The position numbers and the translations under genes were made by a program. From an uncultured Propionivibrio sp. (lineage in GTDB: Bacteria; Pseudomonadota; Gammaproteobacteria; Burkholderiales; Rhodocyclaceae), in the NCBI GenBank assembly GCA_937923255.1, contig CALAIL010000026.1, positions 1 through 15,073 on the forward strand: 15,073 nt of DNA, in the 5' to 3' direction. The notes below the pieces were generated by a model. That model did no database searches and was not told the origin of the DNA. It saw only the letters and a program-made list of their open reading frames with translations. Below, in pieces: positions 1 to 7,658 of the stretch (position 1 is its first letter; every line of letters starts with the position of its first letter).

Positions 1-3
1 CGC

Positions 4-69
4 AGGCATACCTCCAAAAAGAGGTGGCCTGAAGCCCGCGTATTTAGGGCATCTCCAAGGGGGATGCTC
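4..69. repeat. Hairpin-rich stretch with a short direct repeat, downstream of dsbB
   Basis: Two foldable inverted repeats lie here. In 4-30, AGGC..ACCTC pairs with GAGGT..GCCT across a CAAAAA loop. In 47-69, an 8-bp stem (49-56 with 60-67, including one G-U pair) closes a 3-base loop. The 11-base string AGGGCATCTCC at 46-56 recurs at 86-96 inside the neighbouring terminator, so the second and third hairpins look like related copies. Read on the minus strand the 47-69 hairpin is followed only by TAAATA, so it would at best be a weak back-up terminator for dsbB. No gene is visible in bases 1-160. Confidence 0.45.
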
Positions 70-81
70 TGGAGCCCTTGT

Positions 82-119
82 AAAAAGGGCATCTCCGGGC
101 ACCCTGCCCGCAAATGCCC
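82..119 (-). terminator. Rho-independent terminator of dsbB
   Basis: On the minus strand the bases after the dsbB stop form a long hairpin. GGGCAT (114-119) pairs with ATGCCC (87-92). Inside it, across a 3x3 internal loop, CGGGCA pairs with TGCCCG around a 3-base loop (97-111). The stem is followed directly by TTTTT (82-86). It starts about 40 bases beyond the dsbB stop codon, as expected for a gene-terminal intrinsic terminator. Confidence 0.75.
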
Positions 120-160
120 TATCCACGCGGGTTTCAGAGGGGGAGTAAAAGCCCCTCGCT

Positions 161-667
161 TTACTTGCGCATGAAGAATACGAGCAGCGCCGCCAGCAGC
201 AATCCCAGGAAAAACAGGATCGACCAGTTGGCCAGCGATAATCCGAGAAAATGCCAGTCCTGCTGGGTGCAAAACCCGGTCACCATGAATAGCGACGGCC
301 ATTGCGCGCCCAGCCAGTTCACCAGTTGCTCGTAGAGCGCCGGCTCACCAAAACCACATTCCGTCACCTGATCCGGGGCGTATTCCATCCAGCTCTGCCA
401 CCCGGCCGCAGCCACGCCACAGGCCGCTGTCAGCGCCAGCGGGACGCACCAGAAACGGCGCGCACCGGGGATAACCACGCCGCACACCGCCCAGAAGCAG
501 AAGACCAGAAAAATGAAGCGTTGCAGGATACACAACGTGCATGGTGCCGGCAGATGCATCAGATCAGCCAGCAGCACCGCGCTGGTTGCCAGAGCAAACG
601 ACACCGCCGCCAACATCGCGAAGGCAAAACGTGTATGGATAGGCGCAACAGGTGAAACAGGCATCAT
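161..667 (-). CDS. dsbB: Disulfide bond formation protein B (DsbB)
   Basis: Inner-membrane quinone reductase that reoxidises the periplasmic thiol oxidase DsbA and passes the electrons to the respiratory quinone pool. The 168-aa product has the family's usual size and four-TM layout: hydrophobic stretches near residues 14-36, 48-66, 73-90 and 146-165. The first redox pair is C43-T-L-C46, followed by the conserved Q49-R50 near the quinone site. The second periplasmic pair is C104 (ECGFG) and C133 (GFCTQQDW). All four catalytic cysteines are present, so it should be functional. Two ATGs stand in tandem at the start (667 and 664) with only a weak ribosome site, so either may be used. It is transcribed alone, divergently from rstA, and ends in a strong terminator. 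Confidence 0.95.
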   Translation of the reverse strand: MMPVSPVAPIHTRFAFAMLAAVSFALATSAVLLADLMHLPAPCTLCILQRFIFLVFCFWAVCGVVIPGARRFWCVPLALTAACGVAAAGWQSWMEYAPDQVTECGFGEPALYEQLVNWLGAQWPSLFMVTGFCTQQDWHFLGLSLANWSILFFLGLLLAALLVFFMRK

Positions 668-687
668 GATTCAGGATCTCTGAAGAG

Positions 688-793
688 TTACCGGCGATTT
701 TATCAGAGACGCTCCTGACTTCAGTCATAGTACCCGCCTGAACGCAGACGGCCGTGTAATTTCACGCTCCCCGTTTTCACTGATTACCGGCGA
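688..793. promoter_or_regulatory. Divergent dsbB/rstA intergenic region with a repeated 10-mer and a palindrome
   Basis: The 196 bases between the dsbB and rstA start codons must carry both promoters. TTACCGGCGA occurs twice in the same orientation, at 688-697 (21 bases from the dsbB start) and 784-793 (71 bases from the rstA start). The second copy runs into a 6-bp inverted repeat, GGCGAA (789-794) and TTCGCC (803-808). A TATATT at 827-832 is a possible -10 element for rstA, about 32 bases from its ATG, but no good -35 is in place. A role as operator is inference. I do not see the enterobacterial RstA-box consensus. Confidence 0.3.
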
Positions 794-863
794 AATGGGC
801 GATTCGCCGCATCAGCGCGTATCGTGTATATTCGCGTTCAGGTCATTTCTTCGGACTTTCATT

Positions 864-1574
864 ATGAAGACCCGTATCCTGCTCATTGAAGACGACAAGC
901 GCCTGGCCGACCTGACTGCCGAGTATTTGCGCAAGAACGAATTTGAAGTCCATATCGAATCCCGCGGCGACACGGCTGAAGCACGCATTCTCAAGGATAA
1001 TCCCGATCTGGTCATTCTCGACGTGATGCTGCCGGGTAAGGATGGTTTTGAGGTTTGCCGCAGCGTACGCGCCCAATACGCAGGCGTCATTCTGATGCTG
1101 ACAGCGCGCGACGAAGATCTTGATCAGATTCTTGGCCTCGAACTGGGCGCCGATGACTACATCGCCAAGCCGGTTCAGCCGCGCCTGCTGCTGGCGCGCA
1201 TCAAGGCCCTGCTACGCCGTGCGCCGCTGGTTGCCAATGAACAGGGCGCCGCCAGCGAAACCGAAGAGCTCGCTTTTGGTAATTTTGGTATCAGCCAGGC
1301 GACCCGCAGTGCGCATCTCGGCGACGAACCGATCGACCTGACAACGGCGGAGTTCGACCTGCTTTGGCTGTTGGCCAGCCACGCCGGCAGCATCCTCTCG
1401 CGCGACGATCTGCTTCAGGAGTTGCGCGGCATTGGCTTCGACGGACTCGACCGTTCGATCGACGCCCGCATTTCGCGCCTGCGCCGCAAACTGGGCGACG
1501 ATCCTGATAATCCTACCCGTATCAAGACTGTCCGTGGCAAAGGCTACCTCTTCAGCAAACACGACTGGCAATAG
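864..1574 (+). CDS. rstA: OmpR-family response regulator, RstA-like
   Basis: Cytoplasmic DNA-binding response regulator, partner of the kinase encoded next. The 236-aa protein has a receiver domain (about 1-115) with acidic pocket E9-D10-D11, phospho-acceptor D53 (LVILDVMLPGKDG), switch residue T80 and K102. A winged-helix Trans_Reg_C domain follows (about 138-232), with the recognition segment DGLDRSIDARISRLRRKLGD and the ending KTVRGKGYLF..HDWQ, which closely matches E. coli RstA from memory (KTVRNKGYLFAPHAWE). An in-frame start exists upstream at 795, but 864 is chosen because the receiver fold begins directly there (MKTRILLIEDD). The 23 residues before it show no domain. The ribosome site is weak (GGAC at 855-858). 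What signal the pair senses is not shown by the sequence. Confidence 0.92.
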   Translation: MKTRILLIEDDKRLADLTAEYLRKNEFEVHIESRGDTAEARILKDNPDLVILDVMLPGKDGFEVCRSVRAQYAGVILMLTARDEDLDQILGLELGADDYIAKPVQPRLLLARIKALLRRAPLVANEQGAASETEELAFGNFGISQATRSAHLGDEPIDLTTAEFDLLWLLASHAGSILSRDDLLQELRGIGFDGLDRSIDARISRLRRKLGDDPDNPTRIKTVRGKGYLFSKHDWQ

Positions 1575-2982
1575 CGCGACCGGACGCGAACACCGCCTGT
1601 TTGACATTCTCCTGCGCTACAAGCCACCGCCCTGGCGCGGCAGCTATAGTCTGTCACGCCTGTTCCTGAGTTTTTACTTGCTGATCATGGGGTCATTCGT
1701 CGGCATCGCCTATGTCGCCGACCTTGTGATCTCGACTTCGGTCAAGGGCATCACCGACGACTATACACGGCGCTTCATGCAGGGCACCGTCATGCTCATC
1801 GAGGAAGAGCTGTTTCGCCAGCCGCGCAAAGACTGGCCGCAGGCGATCAAGGGCATCGGGCAGATTTTTTCCTACCGGCTCGATATCGTCGAACGCTGGT
1901 CGCTCAAACTCAATCCCAAGCAGGCAGAAAAACTGGATGCCGGAGAGCTGGCGATCGACAAGGACGGCGATATTCTCTACCACCGCCTGAAACATACCTC
2001 ACAGGTACTCGTCGTCGGTCCGATCTCACCCAACGCCAGCGACCAGCATCCGCGCGCATTGCCCTGGGAGGTGCGCTTGCGGTTGCTGACCTGGAGCCTG
2101 ATTGGGCTGATTCTTGCCATTGCCGTCTGGTTCTGGGTGCGGCCGATTTGGCGCGATCTTGAAACCTTGCGGCAAACCGCCCGCGATCTGGGTGAAGGAC
2201 ACCTGGAAGCGCGTGCGCCGGAAGCTAAAAGCCCGGCCTTCAAGCTGCTCACCGAGACGATGAATGGCATGGCTGAGCGCATCCAGCGCCTGATTGCCGT
2301 CCAGAAAGAGCTTTCCAGCGCCATCTCACACGAACTGCGCACACCGATTGCTCGCATGCGTTTTGTCACGGAGATGCTCACCGACGCCGACAGCCCGGAC
2401 GAACGGCGGCGGCTTCAAACAATGATGAACGACGATCTCGAAGAACTGGACAGCCTGGTAGATTCCAGCCTGGTTTATTCACGTTTCGAGCGCGAGCTGC
2501 CGGAACCACACCTAACACGCGTTGATTTTGAGGCCTGGCTGAACGAAAAGGTCGACGCCATCCGGATTCTTGGCCGCTCGCTTGAATTGCATGTTGACTG
2601 CTCTGCTTTGCCGCCCGGGCAATTGGTTGAACTCGACCAGAAAAGCATGCCATATGCACTGACCAACCTGCTGCGCAACGCCATCAAATACACCAAGTCG
2701 CGTATCGTTGTCAGCGCCGAAGTCAAGGGTAATCACATTTTCGTTCATGTCGATGACGACGGCCTAGGTATCGCCAAAGCCGACCGCCAGCGCGTATTCA
2801 AGGCGTTCGCCCGACTCGACCGCTCACGCGATCGCGCCACGGGCGGCCACGGACTTGGATTAGCCATTGTCCGTCTCATCCTCGAACAACACGGCGGCAC
2901 AGCTGTTGCCGAGGCATCACCGTTGGGCGGTGCGCGTTTTACTCTATCTTGGCCATTGTTACATGACGTCACCCAGACATGA
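1534..2982 (+). CDS. rstB: RstB-like sensor histidine kinase
   Basis: Membrane sensor kinase that would phosphorylate the RstA-like regulator encoded just upstream. Counting from GTG 1534 (482 aa): TM1 about 43-64, a periplasmic loop about 65-183, TM2 about 184-204, HAMP about 205-256, and HisKA with phospho-acceptor H266 (SAISHELRTPIARMRF). The ATPase domain has N box NLLRNAIKYTKS, G1 DDDGLGI and G2 GGHGLGLAI, ending GGARFTLSWPLLHD, very like E. coli RstB (GGARFSFSWPLWHN). The start is the weak point. No ATG lies before TM1, and GTG 1534 (inside the 3' end of rstA) is the only plausible NTG between the TTG at 1432 and TM1. It has no clear ribosome site. The roughly 40 residues before TM1 are longer than in E. 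coli. Co-transcription with rstA is expected from the overlap. Confidence 0.9.
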   Translation: MAKATSSANTTGNSATGREHRLFDILLRYKPPPWRGSYSLSRLFLSFYLLIMGSFVGIAYVADLVISTSVKGITDDYTRRFMQGTVMLIEEELFRQPRKDWPQAIKGIGQIFSYRLDIVERWSLKLNPKQAEKLDAGELAIDKDGDILYHRLKHTSQVLVVGPISPNASDQHPRALPWEVRLRLLTWSLIGLILAIAVWFWVRPIWRDLETLRQTARDLGEGHLEARAPEAKSPAFKLLTETMNGMAERIQRLIAVQKELSSAISHELRTPIARMRFVTEMLTDADSPDERRRLQTMMNDDLEELDSLVDSSLVYSRFERELPEPHLTRVDFEAWLNEKVDAIRILGRSLELHVDCSALPPGQLVELDQKSMPYALTNLLRNAIKYTKSRIVVSAEVKGNHIFVHVDDDGLGIAKADRQRVFKAFARLDRSRDRATGGHGLGLAIVRLILEQHGGTAVAEASPLGGARFTLSWPLLHDVTQT

Positions 2983-3147
2983 CGAAGCCGCCAAGCACAC
3001 CAACCTGCTCACCTATTAAGATTCGTCTGTCGGTCGTGCCGCTCAGCCTGTCTTGTACCGGTTCTGAACCCCCATGTTCCTCTGTCTTGTTACCCTGTAT
3101 CCATTGCCTGCCGTTTGCCTTCGCCCGTTTCCTTGAATCATTGCCTC

Positions 3148-3420
3148 ATGCAGCAATCTGACGAACCTCTCTTAAGACACGCGCCACGCCATAAAAAGCC
3201 CCCCTTTCCCCTGATCGAAGGAGTCGGCATTCTCATCGGCGTCATGGCTTGGGACTTACTCAATGACGGTTACGTCAATATCGATAAATCCTTTCTGATT
3301 GCCGTTCCCTGCACGCTGATCTGGTTTGCCATCCGCTGTTGGCGATATCGGGCACAGAATCGCCCTAACGAGGCGGAAGCCACAAACCACAGTCACGAGG
3401 CGCTGGGCGGCGATCATTGA
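3148..3420 (+). CDS. Small two-TM hypothetical membrane protein
   Basis: I do not recognise this 90-aa product. It opens with a charged stretch rich in H, R and K (LLRHAPRHKKPP). Two hydrophobic segments follow, about residues 26-44 (PLIEGVGILIGVMAWDLL) and 55-73 (FLIAVPCTLIWFAIRCW), and then a polar tail with several histidines. The arrangement is that of a small inner-membrane protein with both ends in the cytoplasm. ATG 3148 is chosen over a TTG at 3115 because the residues between add nothing domain-like, but neither start has a good ribosome site. It lies 165 bases after rstB on the same strand and may be read from the same transcript. Those 165 bases hold no convincing gene. Codon use and the amphipathic pattern make it more likely real than not. 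Confidence 0.6.
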   Translation: MQQSDEPLLRHAPRHKKPPFPLIEGVGILIGVMAWDLLNDGYVNIDKSFLIAVPCTLIWFAIRCWRYRAQNRPNEAEATNHSHEALGGDH

Positions 3421-3453
3421 TCATCCGGTTTGAGCAGAAATACCGGCAAATAC

Positions 3454-3476
3454 AAAAAAGCGCCCCGATACGGCGC
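3454..3476 (-). terminator. Rho-independent terminator for the purN-mscS operon
   Basis: On the minus strand GCGCC (3476-3472) and GGCGC (3464-3460) form a GC-only 5-bp stem around a 7-base loop, followed directly by TTTTTT (3459-3454). It points away from the small plus-strand gene and toward transcripts arriving from the MscS-family gene, whose stop is 250 bases upstream. On the plus strand the same hairpin lacks a clean T-run (CTATATCAATC follows), so it is probably one-directional. Confidence 0.65.
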
Positions 3477-3726
3477 CTATATCAATCAATTTATTTTCCC
3501 CGCGGCACTGCTCTGGCATTGCTTTATTTCTCGCTGCATATTTCCCGCTGCATTTGTCGGAAACACGCGCACTGTTCCGATTCGACCCAAAGTCCTGAAA
3601 AAGTGATTTCAGCGAAGATAGCGGGTCTTCCCGCGTAGCCCTTCCCACGCCGACTAATTCATCAATTTTCCCAATCCTTTTGGGATTAGCACGGAATTAA
3701 TACGGCCTGTTGCACTGTCTGTTTTC
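3477..3726. other. Intergenic stretch between two convergent genes, no gene seen
   Basis: This is the long 3' untranslated part of the minus-strand operon, between the MscS-family stop (3727) and the terminator at 3454-3476. One 75-codon minus-strand frame spans it, but that frame runs through the terminator hairpin, has no ribosome site and shows no domain, so I do not call it a gene. A small inverted repeat, AATCC/GGATT around 3672-3686, is the only other structure noted. Confidence 0.5.
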
Positions 3727-5037
3727 TCATTGGGTAGGCGAAACGTTCTGCGCGTCCGTTGTATTCTGGCGCATACGAACTTCACGCTGCGGGAAAGGAA
3801 TTTCGATATCGTGTTCGCGGCAATAGTTCAGGAGCGCCAAATAAAGCGCCGAACGTACCCCGCCCGTTCCCTGCTCAGGATCGGCAACCCAGGCGCCCAG
3901 TTCCAGCTGCACACCATTATCGGCCAATTCGGTCACAATCGCGCCAGGCGGCGGACTGGGCAGAATTCGCGGATTCTGCAAGGCAAGCTGAACCAGATCC
4001 GGAATCAGCTTCTCAATATCCGTTTCGTAGCCCACCTGTATCTGCACGGCGATGCGCACACGTTTGTCGGTGTAGGACAGATTGCGAATGATATTGCTGA
4101 CCAGATACTCATTGGGAATAATGACTTCCGTTCCTCCCAGGGTTTTCAGCACGGAATAGCGCGTGGTAATGCAGGAAATCGTGCCGGATGTACCATCATC
4201 AAGCGCAATCAGATTCCCCAGCTGCACCGATCGATCCAGCAGCAGGATAAAGCCGCTGACATAGTTGCTGGCGATTTTCTGCAACCCGAAGCCCAGCCCA
4301 ACGGCCAGCGCACCGCTGAACACCGACAGCGCCGTGATATCGATCCCCATCAATGACAGGCTGATCAGCAATGCCAGCAACGTGAGCAGCGCCTTCGCCG
4401 CACGCGCCAACACCTCGCGCAGATTGGCATCCAGACTGCTGGCCGCCATCAGTCTGCGCTCGATCAGGCTGGCGATCCACAATGCAAACAGAACCGTGAT
4501 CACCACGGTCATCGCACCGCGCAACGCCATCCATAAATCGAGACGCTGTTTGCCCACGGTTACATGAATTTTTTCCAGCACACCGATGACCGGCGTGCCC
4601 AGCCCCGTCATATCGAGCGCCATGACGCCCCAAACGGCAATGATGATAAAACGCTCGAAGTCACGCAGCAGACTGCCTTGGGGAAAAATGCAGTGCAGCA
4701 CATAAACCAACGCATTGGCCAGCAACCAGGCCAGCAGGAAAGGCGAAGCCAGGTCGAATGTGCTCATTACCTGCCACCCCGAAAAGTGCAGGATCTCACG
4801 CACACATGAGAGCATGAGCAACGCAATCAGCGGGAAGGCAATCCGCCGCGCCTCACCCTCACCGAAATCCCGTACCGGCCGCCATTTCGCGGCCGATTGC
4901 AAAAAACGCGGGCTGCGTACACGACGTGACACCGCCCATGACATCGCCAGAATCAGCACCAGCAGCGCCACACTCCAAGGAAACTCGGCGTGATGCACAT
5001 CCGCCCGCAACGCTTCGAATAAAGGAAAAAATTGCAT
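3727..5037 (-). CDS. MscS-family mechanosensitive ion channel
   Basis: Inner-membrane channel of the small-conductance mechanosensitive family, which opens under membrane tension to release solutes after osmotic downshock. The 436-aa product has about six hydrophobic segments ahead of the pore helix (near 22-38, 66-80, 98-116, 128-143, 171-192, 213-230). Then comes the signature glycine/alanine-rich TM3, SGALAVGLGFGLQKIASNY (241-259), followed by SGFILLLDRSVQLGNLI, the beta domain (GTSGTISCITTRYSVLKT, VIIPNEYLVSNIIRN) and an alpha/beta C-terminal cage. It is longer than E. coli MscS (286 aa) because of the extra N-terminal membrane helices. The second ATG (5037) is preferred over the first (5043), since AGAGG stands 6 bases before 5037 but directly abuts 5043. 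It is the last gene of the operon, 42 bases after the RNA methyltransferase stop. Confidence 0.92.
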   Translation of the reverse strand: MQFFPLFEALRADVHHAEFPWSVALLVLILAMSWAVSRRVRSPRFLQSAAKWRPVRDFGEGEARRIAFPLIALLMLSCVREILHFSGWQVMSTFDLASPFLLAWLLANALVYVLHCIFPQGSLLRDFERFIIIAVWGVMALDMTGLGTPVIGVLEKIHVTVGKQRLDLWMALRGAMTVVITVLFALWIASLIERRLMAASSLDANLREVLARAAKALLTLLALLISLSLMGIDITALSVFSGALAVGLGFGLQKIASNYVSGFILLLDRSVQLGNLIALDDGTSGTISCITTRYSVLKTLGGTEVIIPNEYLVSNIIRNLSYTDKRVRIAVQIQVGYETDIEKLIPDLVQLALQNPRILPSPPPGAIVTELADNGVQLELGAWVADPEQGTGGVRSALYLALLNYCREHDIEIPFPQREVRMRQNTTDAQNVSPTQ

Positions 5038-5079
5038 GTTCATCCTCTTTGCCCCATCACGCCCGTCTCACTTCAAGCC

Positions 5080-6348
5080 TTACTGCCGCGCCATGACCGC
5101 GGCAAAAAAACCATCCGTCCCGTGCCGGTGCGGCCACAGACGCAGGTCACCGCCCTTTTCATCATCGCCCCGAATGGGAATTGACTGGCTGCGTAAAATT
5201 TCGCTTGCCGAAAGGCGGGAAAACTCAGGATGCGCCGCCAGAAAAGCCTCAACGACCGCTTCATTTTCTTCACTCAGCAAGCTACAAGTGGCATAAACCA
5301 GGCAGCCGCCAGGGCGCACAAGCTTTGCCGCCGCTGTCAAAATCGATGCCTGCTTGGCGGCCAATTCCACCACATCGCTTTCATGCTGCCGCCATTTCAG
5401 ATCCGGGTTGCGGCGCAGCGTCCCCAGCCCGGAACAGGGGGCATCAACCAGCACGCGATCAAACTTTCCGGCAAGGCGCTTGAGCCGCGCATCATGCTCG
5501 GACTCGATACGCACCGGGTGCACATTCGACAAACCTGAGCGCGCCAGGCGCGGCTTGAGCTTCGCCAAACGTTTTTCGGCGATGTCGAAAGCGTACAGCC
5601 GCCCCTGCGAACGCATCAGCGCCCCCAGCAGCAAGGTCTTGCCACCGGCTCCGGCGCAAAAATCGGCGACCATTTCGCCACGTCGAGGCTGTACCAGATA
5701 GCCGAGCAACTGGCTGCCTTCATCCTGCACCTCGAAGCTCCCGTCGAGAAAAGCAGGGTGGCGCGCCAGGGCAGGTTTATCCGCCAGGCGCATCGCCAAC
5801 GGCGAATAATCGCCCGGCACCGCATGGATACCATCGGCGCGCAAGCGCGCCAATAACGCATCACGCTCCGCTTTAAGCGGATTGACACGCAAGTCGAGCG
5901 GCGCCGCCTGGTTGAGCGGCAAGGCCAGATGTTCCGTGTCTTCCGCCCCCAACTGCACAAGCAGCCGCGCATACAGCCAGTCCGGCAAATCCAGCCGCAG
6001 CGCCGGGGGAAAGTCTTCCAGCCGCAAGGCTTTAGCCTGCGCCAGCCACTGGTTCTCGGCCGCATCAAGGACATCGCCGAATTCACGCCGGTTCAGCTTC
6101 TGCACGCACCCCAGCCAGGCCAACAGCAAGCGGCGCGGCGAGATCTCTCCCAGACAGTACGCCTCCAGAGAACGGCGCCGGCGCAGCACGGCATAGACGG
6201 CCTCGGCAATGAATCCGCGATCGGCCTGCCCCAGGCGTTCATGCTGGCGGAAATAACGGGAAACCACCAAATCCGCCGGAAAGCGGCAGGGCAGTATTTC
6301 GGCCAGCAGGGCCTCGGCATGTTGCAGCAATGGGGGGACTAAACGCAT
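5080..6348 (-). CDS. RsmB/NOP-family RNA m5C methyltransferase
   Basis: SAM-dependent methyltransferase that makes 5-methylcytosine in RNA. The RsmB (Fmu/Sun) branch modifies 16S rRNA. The 422-aa protein has a helical, NusB-like N-terminal RNA-binding part (about 1-130) and then the catalytic Rossmann fold. Visible motifs are the SAM loop DFCAGAGGKT (229-238), motif IV DAPCSG with C305, NPDLKWR, and the nucleophile motif YATCS with C355. Both cysteines of the NOP/RsmB mechanism are therefore present. ATG 6348 is chosen because AGGA lies 9 bases before it; the frame stays open to 6459, but the added 37 residues are arginine-rich and not domain-like. It could be RsmB itself or the paralogue that betaproteobacteria often carry beside purN and a DUF3108 gene, so I give no symbol. 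A 107-base spacer separates it from the DUF3108 gene. Confidence 0.9.
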   Translation of the reverse strand: MRLVPPLLQHAEALLAEILPCRFPADLVVSRYFRQHERLGQADRGFIAEAVYAVLRRRRSLEAYCLGEISPRRLLLAWLGCVQKLNRREFGDVLDAAENQWLAQAKALRLEDFPPALRLDLPDWLYARLLVQLGAEDTEHLALPLNQAAPLDLRVNPLKAERDALLARLRADGIHAVPGDYSPLAMRLADKPALARHPAFLDGSFEVQDEGSQLLGYLVQPRRGEMVADFCAGAGGKTLLLGALMRSQGRLYAFDIAEKRLAKLKPRLARSGLSNVHPVRIESEHDARLKRLAGKFDRVLVDAPCSGLGTLRRNPDLKWRQHESDVVELAAKQASILTAAAKLVRPGGCLVYATCSLLSEENEAVVEAFLAAHPEFSRLSASEILRSQSIPIRGDDEKGGDLRLWPHRHGTDGFFAAVMARQ

Positions 6349-6455
6349 GATTTTTCCTGACGGTTCTGCACGGTGCGCCGATCGCCTGCCCGACCACGGA
6401 CAACGTATGCGTGGGTTAAGGCGTTTAGGACACGCTGAACGGCGTGATCGATGAC

Positions 6456-7610
6456 TCATGGCGTATCGGCATCGACGCGGATGCCGGTAGCCACCTGCAC
6501 AAAGCTGCCGCCTTCGCGATCGACATGGCGGATTTTAACCGGCAGCAGAAAATAATCGTAGGCCAGCCACAACTCCGTCGTATGTTCGCCGACAGAACGC
6601 ACATGTAAAGTCCGCACGCGCCCCATCGGCAATTCAATCTCTTCATCGCCAACAACGGCAAGCGGGTAGATCGCGTATTTCTTGCCGGTAACAATTGGCA
6701 GATGGGTTGCCACCCTGGAATCGGGCATGAAGCCGAGATGGAAGTTGAACGAGAGTAAATCCTGCGCGCCCGGATCGAGCGCTTGTGGCAGCTTGTCGGC
6801 AACGGAAACCTGCATTTGCGCCCAGTCAAACGTTGCGCGCTCCTTGGCAGCCTGGTCATTACGACGAATCGAAAAATACTCCGGCCGCAGCCCTGTTGCC
6901 GTCAGCCAACCCCGGCTTTCCATCTCGATCCGATAGCTTTTGAACAGCCAGACCAGCCCTGTCGTCTCCATCTGGAGACGCAATACGTAACGATCATCGC
7001 TGATCTCCCATTCGCTGACGGCACGGCCGATTTCAAATTCCCGATCGCCACGATCGACCCGGTAGAGAATGCGCCCGTGCGCCGGGAGCCCGCGCATCGC
7101 CGCGTCATCCTGCTTCACCTCTGCCCCTGCCTCCGCATCCAGCATCACGGCATCGCCGCCCTTTGCCATGACATCACTCGCAGCCGCCCCTCTTACCATT
7201 TCGGCTGCCGCGTCACGTATTTCCTCCATCGACGGCGTGACGGACGCTGTGCCAGGCACGGTGGAAGCAGCCGTAGATGCGGTAACGCCAGTAGAAGGAC
7301 GCTTTGCGCGCAGAACCTTTCGCGAAGTCATGTCCCCTGCAGCGATGTCCCGCCGGATGCCCGAAAGGGGTGGCTTGATGGTTTTCCGATGTGGCTTTTT
7401 AGCTCTCTGCGGCTTAGCTGGGGCTTGCGCGGCATCCATCACCGGCCCCTTCGGTATCGGTTTCATCTCCACCAGCAATGGCGCAGACTGCGAATATGTC
7501 GGCAAATCAAGCGTCACCCCCAGCAGGACAATTGCGTGAACCGCCAGTGACACCAGAAAAGCCCATATCAATGCGGCACGCCACGAAGTTTCATCTCCGA
7601 ATAATTTCAT
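6456..7610 (-). CDS. DUF3108 protein with a TonB-like N-terminal anchor
   Basis: Function unknown. The 384-aa product starts with one TM segment (about 12-34, LIWAFLVSLAVHAIVLLGVTL). A proline/lysine-rich and alanine-rich linker follows (about 50-170: KPIPKGP, PAKPQRAKKPHRK, then A/S/T-rich). That arrangement resembles TonB-type periplasm-spanning proteins, so an inner-membrane anchor with a periplasmic C-terminal part is likely. Residues about 175-384 match the DUF3108 pattern: ILYRVDRGDREFEIGRA, SYRIEMESRGWLTATGLRPE, then DLLSFNFHLG and GRVRTLHVRS. The start at ATG 7610 is preferred because it directly precedes the anchor. A GTG at 7646 would add 12 residues, and both ribosome sites are weak. 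It lies 48 bases after purN on the same strand, the placement usual in related betaproteobacteria. Confidence 0.85.
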   Translation of the reverse strand: MKLFGDETSWRAALIWAFLVSLAVHAIVLLGVTLDLPTYSQSAPLLVEMKPIPKGPVMDAAQAPAKPQRAKKPHRKTIKPPLSGIRRDIAAGDMTSRKVLRAKRPSTGVTASTAASTVPGTASVTPSMEEIRDAAAEMVRGAAASDVMAKGGDAVMLDAEAGAEVKQDDAAMRGLPAHGRILYRVDRGDREFEIGRAVSEWEISDDRYVLRLQMETTGLVWLFKSYRIEMESRGWLTATGLRPEYFSIRRNDQAAKERATFDWAQMQVSVADKLPQALDPGAQDLLSFNFHLGFMPDSRVATHLPIVTGKKYAIYPLAVVGDEEIELPMGRVRTLHVRSVGEHTTELWLAYDYFLLPVKIRHVDREGGSFVQVATGIRVDADTP

Positions 7611-7658
7611 ACGCCCGCACGATACATGCAATGCCCGCGCTACCACACCGCGCAGTCG

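Noticed and set aside
2979..3161. 60-codon plus-strand frame starting by ATGA overlap with rstB
   Set aside because: The overlap is attractive, but the product is rich in S, P, C and L without a domain, lacks a ribosome site, and overlaps the more convincing two-TM gene.
3421..3648. 75-codon minus-strand frame downstream of the channel gene
   Set aside because: It reads straight through the terminator hairpin and its T-tract and shows no ribosome site or protein-like pattern.
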